A DNA stretch of 64,000 nt, from assembly GCF_013085255.1 (NCBI RefSeq), contig NZ_JABFCX010000002.1, forward strand, positions 124,001 through 188,000. The letters are read 5' to 3'. This stretch comes from Parvularcula mediterranea. GTDB taxonomy: Bacteria; Pseudomonadota; Alphaproteobacteria; Caulobacterales; Parvularculaceae. The notes under the pieces are model-generated. The model saw nothing but the letters and a program-made list of their open reading frames with translations. It was not told the origin of the DNA and did not search any database. The number at the start of each line of letters is the position of its first letter. The stretch's first letter is position 1. Positions 1-9,459 of the stretch are shown here, in pieces. Both the position numbers and the translations under genes were made by a program.

Positions 1-1
1 A

Positions 2-379
2 AATGTCGCCCAGTCGTACCCTGACGAAGTCGTCTACAACTCCGCCAAGTCCGCGCTCCTCAGCTTCGCCAAGGGCCTCTCCATGCCCTACGCGAAGAAG
101 GGCGTCCTCGTGAACGCCGTCGCCCCGGCCTTCATCGAAACCAACATGACCGACGGCATGATGGAGCAGCGCATGGAGAAGCACGACGACATCGACTCCA
201 TGGAAGAGGCGGTCGAAACCTTCCTCGAAGAGGAGCGCCCCTACCTCACCCTCGGCCGCCGTGGACGCCCTGAGGAGGTTGCAGCGGCGATCGCCTTCCT
301 TTGCTCGGAGCGCGCAAGCTTCGTGGTCGGATCGAATTACCGCGTTGATGGTGGGGCAGTCGCCTCGCTCGACATCTAG
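2..379 (+). CDS. SDR family oxidoreductase, 3' part
   Basis: The reading frame is open from the window edge, so the 5' part with the Rossmann glycine motif lies outside. The visible part holds the SDR active-site pair Y-x-x-x-K (YNSAK, bases 47-61), the PG-type loop after it (VNAVAPAFIET) and the C-terminal R-G-R-P-E-E-V plus VDGG signature typical of classical NAD(P)-dependent short-chain dehydrogenases. Substrate cannot be read from the sequence. The GH13 gene begins 27 bases after the stop on the same strand, so the two may be cotranscribed. Confidence 0.9.
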   Translation, partial: NVAQSYPDEVVYNSAKSALLSFAKGLSMPYAKKGVLVNAVAPAFIETNMTDGMMEQRMEKHDDIDSMEEAVETFLEEERPYLTLGRRGRPEEVAAAIAFLCSERASFVVGSNYRVDGGAVASLDI

Positions 380-406
380 CCGTCAGGCTGAAGGCAGGGC
401 AGCGAT

Positions 407-1987
407 ATGGCAGACGACGGATGGTGGCGCGGGGCGGTGATCTATCAGATCTACCCCCGCAGCTTTCAGGATACGGACGGTGACGGCATTGGTGACCTGC
501 GCGGGATTTGCCGCAGGCTCGATGCCGTGGCCGATCTCGGCGTCGATGCTATCTGGCTGTCACCCTTCTACCCTTCGCCGATGGAGGACTTCGGCTACGA
601 CGTCACCGACCATATGACGGTCGATCCTTCCTACGGCAGCGATAAGGACTTTGACGAGCTTGTCCGCCGGGCTCACGCTTTGGGCCTCAAGGTCATCATC
701 GACGCGGTCCTGAACCACACTTCGGACCAGCACGAATGGTTCGAGGAAAGTCGTCAGTCAAAGGACAATCCGAAGGCCGACTGGTACATCTGGGCCGACC
801 CCAAGCCGGACGGGACACCGCCCAACAACTGGATCAGCCGCTATGGCGAAAGCCAGTGGACGTGGGAGCCGCGGCGCAGGCAATTCTACCGCCACCAATA
901 TTTGAAGAGCCAGCCGGCCCTCAACCTCGCCAACGACGAGGTGCTCGAAGCAAGGCTGCGTTTCATGCGCCACTGGCTGGATCGAGGCGTCGACGGGATC
1001 CGATTCGATGCCGTCTGCCAATATTTTGCCGACCCTCAGCTCAAGGACAATCCGCCCGCCGATCCGGGCGATGACGAGGTCAGCCCTGTTGGCGGTTTCT
1101 CGAACTTCGCATGGCAGAAGCATGAGAACGACTGCAACGACGCCCGCATCGAAGGCTTTCTCGAAAAGCTGATCGAGGAGATTCGCTGCGCAGGGTGTAC
1201 CTTCACCTACGCCGAGCTTGATATCCGCTACAAAGCCTATGACAGCCTCAGGCGGTACACAGAGGACGGACTCCTCAGCGCCGCCTACACGCCTGACGTG
1301 ATGGAGGCCGAGCTCAAACCCACCGCCATCGCGGAGGTCCTGCGAAAGGCGGAAGAGGCGCGGTGCACGGAGAACCATGTTTGGTGCGCCAGCAACCATG
1401 ACAGCGCCCGCCTCGTCACCCGCTGGGCGGACAGGGAGGAGCACCGCGAGGCCATCGCCAAGCTCGCCGCAGCGCTCGTCATGACCATGCCCGGCCCCGT
1501 CAGCTTCTTCCAAGGCGAAGAACTGGGCCTGCCCGATGCGGGCTACACCCCCGAGGAGTACAAGGACCCTCAGGGGATCCGCTTCGCGCCAGAAGGCCGA
1601 AGCCGCGACAACATCCGCCACCCCTACCCTTGGTCAGACGGCGAAGGCGCAGGCTTCACCGAAGGGCCGTCATGGCTTCCGCTGAAGGAGAGCGTCACCA
1701 CCCTCCACCGTGAAGGTCAGGAGGCGGATGAAGACAGTGTCCTCGCCACGTGGAAGAGGATGATCAGCCTGCGGCAATCAAAGAACGCTCTCAAGCGGGG
1801 CTCCTGCGAGATCATCCGAGCCGACGACGACGAAGGCCTCCTCATCTACCGCCGGGCCGATGAGGACATGACGATCGAAGTCGCCCTCCAGACGAAAGAG
1901 GACGCGAGCCGCCTCCCCGATACTGAGGGAAAAACCCTCGCCGAACGCGAAGGTCCCTTCGGCTACCGGATCACGAAGCTCGGTTGA
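407..1987 (+). CDS. GH13 alpha-glucosidase / oligo-1,6-glucosidase type
   Basis: A 526-residue glycoside hydrolase family 13 enzyme, expected to cleave alpha-glucosidic bonds of maltose or isomaltose-type sugars. The four GH13 regions are visible: DAVLNHTS (residues 99-106), GIRFDAV with the nucleophile D201, YAELD with the likely acid/base E270, and SNHDSAR with D332. An Asp-rich DTDGDGIGD loop near residue 23 matches the Ca-binding site common in this subgroup. There is no signal peptide, so it is probably cytoplasmic. It sits between two SDR genes, the second on the opposite strand with its stop directly abutting. Exact substrate is uncertain. Confidence 0.92.
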   Translation: MADDGWWRGAVIYQIYPRSFQDTDGDGIGDLRGICRRLDAVADLGVDAIWLSPFYPSPMEDFGYDVTDHMTVDPSYGSDKDFDELVRRAHALGLKVIIDAVLNHTSDQHEWFEESRQSKDNPKADWYIWADPKPDGTPPNNWISRYGESQWTWEPRRRQFYRHQYLKSQPALNLANDEVLEARLRFMRHWLDRGVDGIRFDAVCQYFADPQLKDNPPADPGDDEVSPVGGFSNFAWQKHENDCNDARIEGFLEKLIEEIRCAGCTFTYAELDIRYKAYDSLRRYTEDGLLSAAYTPDVMEAELKPTAIAEVLRKAEEARCTENHVWCASNHDSARLVTRWADREEHREAIAKLAAALVMTMPGPVSFFQGEELGLPDAGYTPEEYKDPQGIRFAPEGRSRDNIRHPYPWSDGEGAGFTEGPSWLPLKESVTTLHREGQEADEDSVLATWKRMISLRQSKNALKRGSCEIIRADDDEGLLIYRRADEDMTIEVALQTKEDASRLPDTEGKTLAEREGPFGYRITKLG

Positions 1988-2782
1988 CTACATCCCGCCC
2001 ATGCCGATCAGCGTGCCGCCGTCGATGGTGATGTGCTGGCCGTTCATCCATCCGCCTGCATCCGATGCGAGGAACACGGCCGCACCCGCGATATCGTCGG
2101 GCAGGCCAAACCTCCGCATGGGGATCTGTTTCGTGACCATCGCCTCGACCTTGGGATCCTTCCACAAGGCCTCGGCAAAATAGGTCTTCACGATGCCGGG
2201 GCAGATGCAGTTGATCCGCACATTCGAAGGGCCGAACTCCACGGCAAGGTTGCGCGCGACCTGCAGGTCCGCCGCCTTGGAGACGCCATAGAACCCGATC
2301 CCCTTGTTCCCGACAAAGGCTGAGATCGAGGAGATGATGACAATCGCGCCGCCGCCCTTCTCCTCCATACCGGGGAGAACGAGATGGCTCAGCTTGTGGT
2401 TCGCCTTGATGTTGCAGTTGAAGATCTTGTCGATCTCTTCGTCGGTAATGTCCTTGGTCGGACCATAGGCCGGGTTAACCGCGGCGTTGCAGATCAGGAT
2501 ATCCGCCTTGCCGAACCGGTCCTCATGGGCAGAGACCAGCTTCGCAAGTTCCTCCGTATGGGAAATATTGCAGGCAACGGCAAAGGCTGCGTCCCGGCCT
2601 TCTGCGTCGTTGATCTCTTTCGCCACCTCTTCGCAGGCATCGAGCTTGCGTGAGGACACTGTGACGTTGGCACCGTGCTGAGCTAGGCGTTTGGCGATGG
2701 CTTCGCCAATGCCGCGGCTGGCGCCAGTGACGATCGCAGACTTGCCTGAAAGGTCGAAAAGGGTGCCGGTATGGTCGGCCAT
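1988..2782 (-). CDS. SDR family oxidoreductase
   Basis: A 264-residue classical short-chain dehydrogenase. It shows TGASRGIG near residue 19 (cofactor loop), the CNAAV motif, an S-I-S-A-F stretch and the YGVSK catalytic Y-x-x-x-K, then a C-terminal I-D-G-G. I place the start at 2782 because an AAGGAGGAG ribosome site lies 7 bases before it; an upstream TTG/ATG-type extension has no such site. It converges on the GH13 gene with no spacer. Substrate unknown; homologues are often annotated as glucose or 3-oxoacyl reductases on weak grounds. Confidence 0.92.
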   Translation of the reverse strand: MADHTGTLFDLSGKSAIVTGASRGIGEAIAKRLAQHGANVTVSSRKLDACEEVAKEINDAEGRDAAFAVACNISHTEELAKLVSAHEDRFGKADILICNAAVNPAYGPTKDITDEEIDKIFNCNIKANHKLSHLVLPGMEEKGGGAIVIISSISAFVGNKGIGFYGVSKAADLQVARNLAVEFGPSNVRINCICPGIVKTYFAEALWKDPKVEAMVTKQIPMRRFGLPDDIAGAAVFLASDAGGWMNGQHITIDGGTLIGMGGM

Positions 2783-2858
2783 GGGCGTGCTCCTCCTTAC
2801 GTTTGGGAGCACGCTAGAACCAGTTGGCGCCGAACGCTACGCGGCGCGCCAGACGCTG

Positions 2859-3407
2859 CTACTCGGCAGCAGCGCCTTCGAGTTCAGCAGCAGGCTTTTT
2901 CTCTTCAGCCTTGGCTTCGACGTTGCCGCCATCATTGCCCGAAGCTTCGGCATTATCGCCGTCCTCGGAGTTCTTGCGGCGGCGGCGGCGACGACGCGGA
3001 CGGCTGTCCTCGTCGCTTCCATCGCTGCTCTGCTCGTTCGAGCCGCTCTCGTCAGAGCTGTCGGCCTTGGCATGATCGTCGGAGGAGTTCTGGGCGTCCT
3101 TCTGCTGATCGTTCGCTTGCGCGTCAGCGTTCTGGTCGTCCTTCTTCTCTTCCTTTTTCTCAGCAGGCTGCATCGACTTCATCAGTCGGTAGTAGTGCTC
3201 GGCATGCTGCATGAGGCTTTCGCCGCGAATCCTGTCGCCGGACGAGAAAGCATCGCGCGCGAGCGCCTGGTATTTGTCGTAGATCTGGGCAGCCGTGCCG
3301 CGGATCTTCACTTCCGGTCCCTGGCTATCCATGGATCGGTTGGGGTTGTTATTTCCCCCTTGGCGGCGGCGGTTGGAGTTCCGCCCGCGTTTCGAGTATT
3401 GCGCCAT
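2859..3407 (-). CDS. DUF4167 domain protein
   Basis: A 182-residue basic then acidic protein. The N-terminal 75 residues hold the DUF4167 core: an R/N/G-rich RNA-binding-like start, then the VKIRGTAAQIYDKYQALARDA helix region and the HAEHYYRLM segment. The rest is low-complexity with many E, D, K and an R-R-R-R-R-R-R-K run near residue 140, likely disordered. The family is widespread in alphaproteobacteria and usually placed near prfA/prmC; here it stands alone between an SDR gene and rsmB. Molecular function is not established; nucleic-acid binding is inferred from composition. Confidence 0.88.
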   Translation of the reverse strand: MAQYSKRGRNSNRRRQGGNNNPNRSMDSQGPEVKIRGTAAQIYDKYQALARDAFSSGDRIRGESLMQHAEHYYRLMKSMQPAEKKEEKKDDQNADAQANDQQKDAQNSSDDHAKADSSDESGSNEQSSDGSDEDSRPRRRRRRRKNSEDGDNAEASGNDGGNVEAKAEEKKPAAELEGAAAE

Positions 3408-3653
3408 GAGCGTTAGGTCTTTGTCCTATTGCTGTTTTTCGGCTTATCCCCCCTCGGGACAAGGGCCGCAGGCTTCCTAGCCTTTCCTATGCCGCCGCAG
3501 CGGCAGGTGAGAATGACGATGGGGTTTCCTGATCCCGATAAGCCCGCGTGGAGCCTAGAATAGAACCAAATTCTTGCGAAAACCCGGAGGACCTTGGTCC
3601 ATCACCGTAAAACACACTTAGCGTCAGTTGGTTTCTCTTCCAACCCCTGTTTT

Positions 3654-4889
3654 TCAGCGGTCGTTTCGGCGCAGGCGAATGAGCGTGAAGGCATCCGTGC
3701 CGCTGGTCCAAGGGGCAAGCCGCAAGGCCTTCTCGTCAGCGAACGGCGCGAGCGTTTCCCGCGCATCGTCCGCCAGCCCATCGAGCGGCCCCGCCATCCC
3801 AAACGCCTCGTTCCGCGCAAGGAAGGCCTCGGCGCGCTGGTCATTCTCTTCGCGGAGGAAAGAACAGGTCACGAAGAGCAGCGTCCCGCCCGGTTTCACA
3901 TACCGCGCCGCCTGATCCAGCACTTCATCCTGCTCGCCCATGCGGGTCTGAAGGTGCTCCTCGCTCAGCCGCCATTTCGTATCGGGATGCCGCCGCCAGG
4001 TGCCCGACCCTGAACACGGAGCATCGACGAAGACGAGGTCCATCTTCCCTTCGAGCGCGGCCAGCCTGTCAGGCTCCGAAGGCGCGACGACCTGAACGTT
4101 CCGTGCACCCGCACGGCGCAGGCGCTCATGGATCGGCGCGAGCCTCCGCGCATCGACGTCGTAGGCATGGACCTGGCCCGAATTGTTCATCGCCGCCGAG
4201 AGCGCGAGGGTCTTCCCCCCTCCCCCCGCGCAGAAGTCGAGCACCTGCGCGCCCTTGAGGTCCCCCGCGGCGAGCACAGTCAGCTGGCTGCCCTCGTCCT
4301 GCACCTCGACCCAGCCCTTGCCGAAGGCAGGGATCACGGTGACCCCTGGCCCTTTCTCAGCTGCAGGCGCAGGTGGAATGCGAATGCCGACGGGCGAATG
4401 GGGCGCAGCCCCGGCACGCAGGGTCTTCAGTGCACCGAGGGCCTTCTCGCGGGCGGCCTTCAGCGTGTTGGCGCGAAGGTCGACAGGCGCGCGAGTGGCC
4501 ATGCTCTCGGAAATCACCGCCGCATCCTCGATGCCTTCAAGAAACGCAGGCAGGTCCAGCGCATCCGACGCTTGCGCGCCAAGCTCCTCCTCCGTCAACG
4601 GACCATCGCCATGCTCGCCGGAGAAAGCCTCAGCAATCCGCGCCTCATCCCATCTCCAAACGTCCCTCAGCGTCAGGAACGTCGCAATCCTTGTGCTCTC
4701 CTCACCGCGAAAGCTCCGCCAGCGCCGCAGCACGTCGAGGCAAAGCCCACGCACGAACGCCCGGTCCTTAGATCCGGCATAGCGCGCACCCCGCTCCCAG
4801 TCCTTCATCAGGACCGAGATCGGCATGGGGCGCTCCGCAAAGCGCTTCAGAATGTCTATCGATGCCGCAACGCGGCCGGGGTCACGCAA
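3654..4889 (-). CDS. rsmB: RsmB-type 16S rRNA m5C methyltransferase
   Basis: An RNA (cytosine-5) methyltransferase of the RsmB/NOL1 family using S-adenosylmethionine. In the 411-residue version started at TTG 4889 the SAM loop DFCAGGGGKT is at about 218-227, the motif IV Cys is in APCSGSG (C292) and the motif VI catalytic Cys in VTCS (C342). The frame stays open to 4988, but that would overlap the upstream SDR by about 100 bases and adds no family sequence; the family-like start LRDPGRVAASI begins at the TTG, 2 bases after the SDR stop. No strong ribosome site is seen, so translational coupling is likely. Start codon uncertain. Confidence 0.85.
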   Translation of the reverse strand: MRDPGRVAASIDILKRFAERPMPISVLMKDWERGARYAGSKDRAFVRGLCLDVLRRWRSFRGEESTRIATFLTLRDVWRWDEARIAEAFSGEHGDGPLTEEELGAQASDALDLPAFLEGIEDAAVISESMATRAPVDLRANTLKAAREKALGALKTLRAGAAPHSPVGIRIPPAPAAEKGPGVTVIPAFGKGWVEVQDEGSQLTVLAAGDLKGAQVLDFCAGGGGKTLALSAAMNNSGQVHAYDVDARRLAPIHERLRRAGARNVQVVAPSEPDRLAALEGKMDLVFVDAPCSGSGTWRRHPDTKWRLSEEHLQTRMGEQDEVLDQAARYVKPGGTLLFVTCSFLREENDQRAEAFLARNEAFGMAGPLDGLADDARETLAPFADEKALRLAPWTSGTDAFTLIRLRRNDR

Positions 4890-4891
4890 GG

Positions 4892-5689
4892 TCAGCCATT
4901 CCCGATAAAGCCCGGATAGAGGGACATCCCGCCATCCACGATCAAGGTGGTGCCTGTGACGTAATCGCTCTCGTCCGACAAGAGCCACGCAGCAGCTGCA
5001 GCCACGTCTTCGGTCTCTCCGAGCCTACCAAACGGGATGATCTTCAGGAGCTCTTCGAGCTTCTCCTCGTCCGACCAGACATCTTCGTTGATCGGCGTCT
5101 TGATCGCTCCGGGCGCAATGCCGTTGGCCCGGATGCCTTTGGAGGCGACCTCCTGGGCGATGCTCTTCATGAGCATTTCCACGCCGCCCTTCGCCGAAGC
5201 GTAGTTTACGTGGCAGGCCCAGGGGATGAACTCATGCACCGAGCTGACGAAGACGAGCTTTCCGACCGTCTCAGTCTCATCGCGCTCACGTCGCTGGAAA
5301 TGCCTGACCGCCGCGCGCGCCACGAGGAAAGCGCCGTCGAGGTCGACGGACATGACCTTACGCCACTGATCGAGGGACATCTCAGCGAGGCTGGCATCGG
5401 CCTGAAGCCCCGCGTTGATAACGACGCTGTCGAGACCGCCGAAAGCCTCACCGATCTGGGCGAAGGCGACCTCGACGTCGTTTTCCTCGGAGACGTCAGC
5501 CGGTACGGTGATCGCCTCACCGCCCGCCTCACGAATGGTCTCAGCCACTTGTTCGGCCCGCTCATCGCCAGAGTGAAAGCCTACCGCGACACGCGCGTTC
5601 TCCCGGCCCAGACGCTCGCAGATACCGCGGCCTATGCCGGAGCTGCCGCCGGTGACGAAGATGCGCTGTCCTTGAAGCGATGGGCTCAT
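4892..5689 (-). CDS. SDR family glucose-1-dehydrogenase-like oxidoreductase
   Basis: A 265-residue classical SDR: VTGGSSGIGRGI near residue 12, INAGL, catalytic YASAK and the C-terminal VDGGM. The overall pattern (VNYASAKGGVEMLMKSIAQE, GAIKTPIN) resembles bacterial glucose 1-dehydrogenases, but the substrate cannot be settled by reading. Start 5689 is preferred because GGGAAG lies 5-10 bases upstream and the SDR fold begins right after; a longer open frame reaches into the rluE gene. It is followed 2 bases later by rsmB and preceded 52 bases away by rluE on the same strand. Confidence 0.9.
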   Translation of the reverse strand: MSPSLQGQRIFVTGGSSGIGRGICERLGRENARVAVGFHSGDERAEQVAETIREAGGEAITVPADVSEENDVEVAFAQIGEAFGGLDSVVINAGLQADASLAEMSLDQWRKVMSVDLDGAFLVARAAVRHFQRRERDETETVGKLVFVSSVHEFIPWACHVNYASAKGGVEMLMKSIAQEVASKGIRANGIAPGAIKTPINEDVWSDEEKLEELLKIIPFGRLGETEDVAAAAAWLLSDESDYVTGTTLIVDGGMSLYPGFIGNG

Positions 5690-5741
5690 GGGTACTTCCC
5701 TGCTTGGCAAAGGGAACGAACGGCCTGAGTGCAGCGAAGGT

Positions 5742-6287
5742 TCACGGGTGGAGGGGCCCAGGCACCTCGCGCCACTCGCCCGGCGCCAGACCCTCCACCG
5801 AAATATCCGCAATCGACCAGCGGACAAGCCGCAAGGTCGGCAGGCCCACATGTGCCGTCATCCGCCTGACCTGTCGGTTGCGTCCTTCGGTGATCGAAAG
5901 CCGCAGCCAGCTCGTCGGCTTGTTCTTGCGAAAGCGGATGGGCGGCGTCCTCGGCCAGAGATCAGGGTGCTCGATGGCATCACATCGAGCAGGATGGGTG
6001 CGCCCATCCTTGAGGTCGACGCCCTGCTCCAGAGCCTTCACCTGCTCAGGCGCAGCCTCGCCTTCGACTTGCACGAGGTAGGTCTTGGGAAGTTTGGACT
6101 TAGGCGAAGCAATCCGCGCCTGCTGCTTCCCATCATCAGTAAGCAGAAGAAGCCCCTCAGAATCCCGGTCAAGCCGCCCCGCAGCATAGACCCCCCGCAC
6201 ATCGATCAGCCCGGCAAGCCCCGGCCACTTCCCCTCGTCCGTAAACTGGGAAAGCACGTTCATCGGTTTGTTGAACGCGATTAGCAT
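5742..6287 (-). CDS. rluE: 23S rRNA pseudouridine synthase, RluE type
   Basis: A 181-residue RsuA/RluB-family pseudouridine synthase. It has the family's opening FNKPMNVLSQF, the catalytic motif GRLDRDSEGLLLLT with D40 as the nucleophilic aspartate, and the C-terminal EGRNRQVRRM box. It lacks the N-terminal S4 domain, as RluE (U2457 of 23S rRNA) does. Its ATG overlaps the stop of the upstream DUF559 gene (stop TAA at 6283-6281), so the two are translationally coupled or the DUF559 unit was inserted at the promoter side. Confidence 0.9.
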   Translation of the reverse strand: MLIAFNKPMNVLSQFTDEGKWPGLAGLIDVRGVYAAGRLDRDSEGLLLLTDDGKQQARIASPKSKLPKTYLVQVEGEAAPEQVKALEQGVDLKDGRTHPARCDAIEHPDLWPRTPPIRFRKNKPTSWLRLSITEGRNRQVRRMTAHVGLPTLRLVRWSIADISVEGLAPGEWREVPGPLHP

Positions 6288-6685
6288 TTCTCTCCTCTCC
6301 CTTCAGGGAGAGGGGCCGGGGGTGAGGGAAGGCCTGCTCGCGAGAGGCTCTCAATCTCAGCCCGGACTAACTCCAAAACATGATCCTTACTGAGGGCCGT
6401 CTGTGCGTCGATCCGAAGGAAGCGCCAGCCAAGGCCTTCGATCACTTTTTGCCGCTCCGCATCGCGCTGCTGAACTTCACTGAGCCTATGAATGCCGCCA
6501 TCAACTTCGATGGCCAGTCGCAGTTTCCTGATCGCGAAATCTACGAGGAACCGCCCGACGGGATGCTGCCTGCGCACGGTCCATCCTTCATTTCTCAGCA
6601 GGCGGAGCGCCTGCCAGGCAGTCTGCTCAGGACCGTTGGATCGCTGACGCAGAGCTCGCGCACGCGCTGTTACGGAGGTGTTCAT
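6281..6685 (-). CDS. DUF559 endonuclease-like protein
   Basis: A 134-residue protein of the DUF559 family, related by fold to very-short-patch repair and restriction-type endonucleases. Visible landmarks: the EQTAWQALRLLRNEGW opening, then FRRQHP-like VRRQHPVGRFLVDFAI, the acidic IEVDGGIH segment with the presumed metal site, and a WRFLRID strand. The last residues (PSPPAPLPEGRGEKC) are encoded by the dispersed repeat at 6291-6328. A second, inverted copy of that repeat lies just upstream of the gene at 6743-6780. DNA target unknown. Confidence 0.88.
   Translation of the reverse strand: MNTSVTARARALRQRSNGPEQTAWQALRLLRNEGWTVRRQHPVGRFLVDFAIRKLRLAIEVDGGIHRLSEVQQRDAERQKVIEGLGWRFLRIDAQTALSKDHVLELVRAEIESLSRAGLPSPPAPLPEGRGEKC
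6291..6328. repeat. Left copy of inverted dispersed repeat
   Basis: A 38-base unit with an internal hairpin (CTCTCCC-TTCA-GGGAGAG) followed by GGGCCGGGGGTGAGGG-type sequence. Its last 22 bases are identical to the reverse complement of 6743-6780. It encodes the tail of the DUF559 protein. Repeats of this consensus are common in several proteobacterial genomes. Confidence 0.85.
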
Positions 6686-6742
6686 CCGCTCGCCTTGGGC
6701 GAACGTTGTGGGAACATCAACCGCTGGGCGCAGTGAAGAGGC

Positions 6743-6780
6743 CCCTCACCCCCGGCCCCTCTCCCCTAGGGAGAGGGGAG
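6743..6780. repeat. Right copy of inverted dispersed repeat
   Basis: Inverted partner of 6291-6328, with its own hairpin CCTCTCCC-CTA-GGGAGAGG. It lies between the DUF559 start and the end of guaB and could also act as a terminator-like stem for guaB, although no T-run follows. Confidence 0.85.
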
Positions 6781-6781
6781 C

Positions 6782-8293
<1,512 letters not shown>

Positions 8294-8494
8294 CTAACAG
8301 CGCGCGCCGGCCATTCTTCAAGGAACTGTCACGCTAGAGGGATGAGAAATACTAAGGTCGCAGCTGTGTGACTTGCTTCAGAATAGCTCCACTGACGTTA
8401 AGAAAATATCGGTAAACGGGCCAGTAACGCGACAATCGTCTCCGCCGAACGCGAGTTTGGAAGCAATGAACTTCCGGACAAGGAGACATCAGAG

Positions 8495-9358
8495 ATGAAA
8501 CTTTTCACGCGAAGCCTATCCGCGCTCACAGCCTCGGCGGCAGTTCTTGCGCTTGCATCCGCCCACGCCATCCCGGTGCAGGTGACCATCACCAATAACC
8601 AGTCCGAAGGAGGCTTTGCCTTCACCCCTGTCTATTTCGGCTTCACCGACGGCAGCTTCGACATCTTCGATGAGGGTGAAGCAGCTTCGAGCGGCACGGA
8701 GCTCGTTGCCGAAGTGGGCGTCTTCAGTGATCCCACCGACAGCGTAGGCCCAGACACCGTCATGGAAGAGCGTCTCGCCGCCGACCCTGACTCCCGCGGC
8801 GGTGTCGCAGCCGCGCCCGAAGGCTTCGCAGGTGCGCCCGTGGTCGAGCCCGGCGAGACGGCGACCTTCATCGTTGACCTCGATCCGACCGACCACCGCT
8901 ATGCGCAATTCATCTCGATGCTCCTGCCGTCGAATGACACCTTCTTCGGCAATGATGATCCGCTCGCGCTCTTCGATGACCTTGGGAACTTCACGAACCC
9001 TGCCGACATCGAGATCAGGGCCGCAGACCTCTACGATGCAGGCACAGAGCTCAACGACTTCACCGATGGCCCGGCCTTCGTCGCAGGCCAGATGGGCGGC
9101 GCCGGTACGGCAACGAACGGCGTGATCACGGGAGGCGTCTCCCTTGCGAGCCTCAACCTGACCGGCGACATCGGCCTCGCTTCAGGTGACGTGGTCCAGC
9201 TCGCCCTCGCCGAAGCCTTCTTCCGCGACAACGTCCTCCTCGCCACGGTCAGCTTCGCCGCCGTAGACGGAGAAATCCCGATCCCGGCAGCAGCCTTCCT
9301 CTTCGCCCCCATCGTCGGAGGCTTCGCCTACAGCCGCCGCCACAAGGCCAGGGCCTAA
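8495..9358 (+). CDS. Secreted spondin-domain protein with VPLPA-CTERM-like tail
   Basis: A 287-residue exported protein. Residues 1-25 are a signal peptide (ending ASAHA). Residues 26-about 140 match the bacterial spondin domain pattern (VTITNNQS, FTPVYFGFTDG). The C-terminus has I-P-I-P-A-A-A-F-L-F, a hydrophobic stretch and a YSRRHKARA basic end, the three-part layout of PEP-CTERM/VPLPA-CTERM sorting signals recognised by exosortases. An AAGGAGA ribosome site precedes the ATG. It is monocistronic, ended by a strong stem-loop. Role probably extracellular or surface matrix; that is inference. Confidence 0.85.
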   Translation: MKLFTRSLSALTASAAVLALASAHAIPVQVTITNNQSEGGFAFTPVYFGFTDGSFDIFDEGEAASSGTELVAEVGVFSDPTDSVGPDTVMEERLAADPDSRGGVAAAPEGFAGAPVVEPGETATFIVDLDPTDHRYAQFISMLLPSNDTFFGNDDPLALFDDLGNFTNPADIEIRAADLYDAGTELNDFTDGPAFVAGQMGGAGTATNGVITGGVSLASLNLTGDIGLASGDVVQLALAEAFFRDNVLLATVSFAAVDGEIPIPAAAFLFAPIVGGFAYSRRHKARA

Positions 9359-9367
9359 AAGCCACCT

Positions 9368-9395
9368 CCGCCGCGCAGACCCACCTGCGCGGCGG
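9368..9395 (+). terminator. Strong stem-loop after the spondin gene
   Basis: A perfect 11-bp stem (CCGCCGCGCAG / CTGCGCGGCGG) with a 6-base loop starts 10 bases after the stop. There is only GGTTCC afterwards, so a canonical U-tract is missing; it may work as a weak terminator or a 3' end stabiliser. Confidence 0.6.
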
Positions 9396-9459
9396 GGTTC
9401 CAATCAGGGGCATTGGTATGCAACGGTGCCTTCACACCAGGGGAAGATTTGGAAACCGT

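Noticed and set aside
758-1621. Long open frame antisense to the GH13 gene
   Set aside because: Its translation lacks any family pattern and it is a by-product of high G+C; the GH13 catalytic motifs are on the other strand.
6743-6780. Rho-independent terminator of guaB
   Set aside because: A stem is present but there is no T-run on either strand, and its inverted twin shows it is a repeat.
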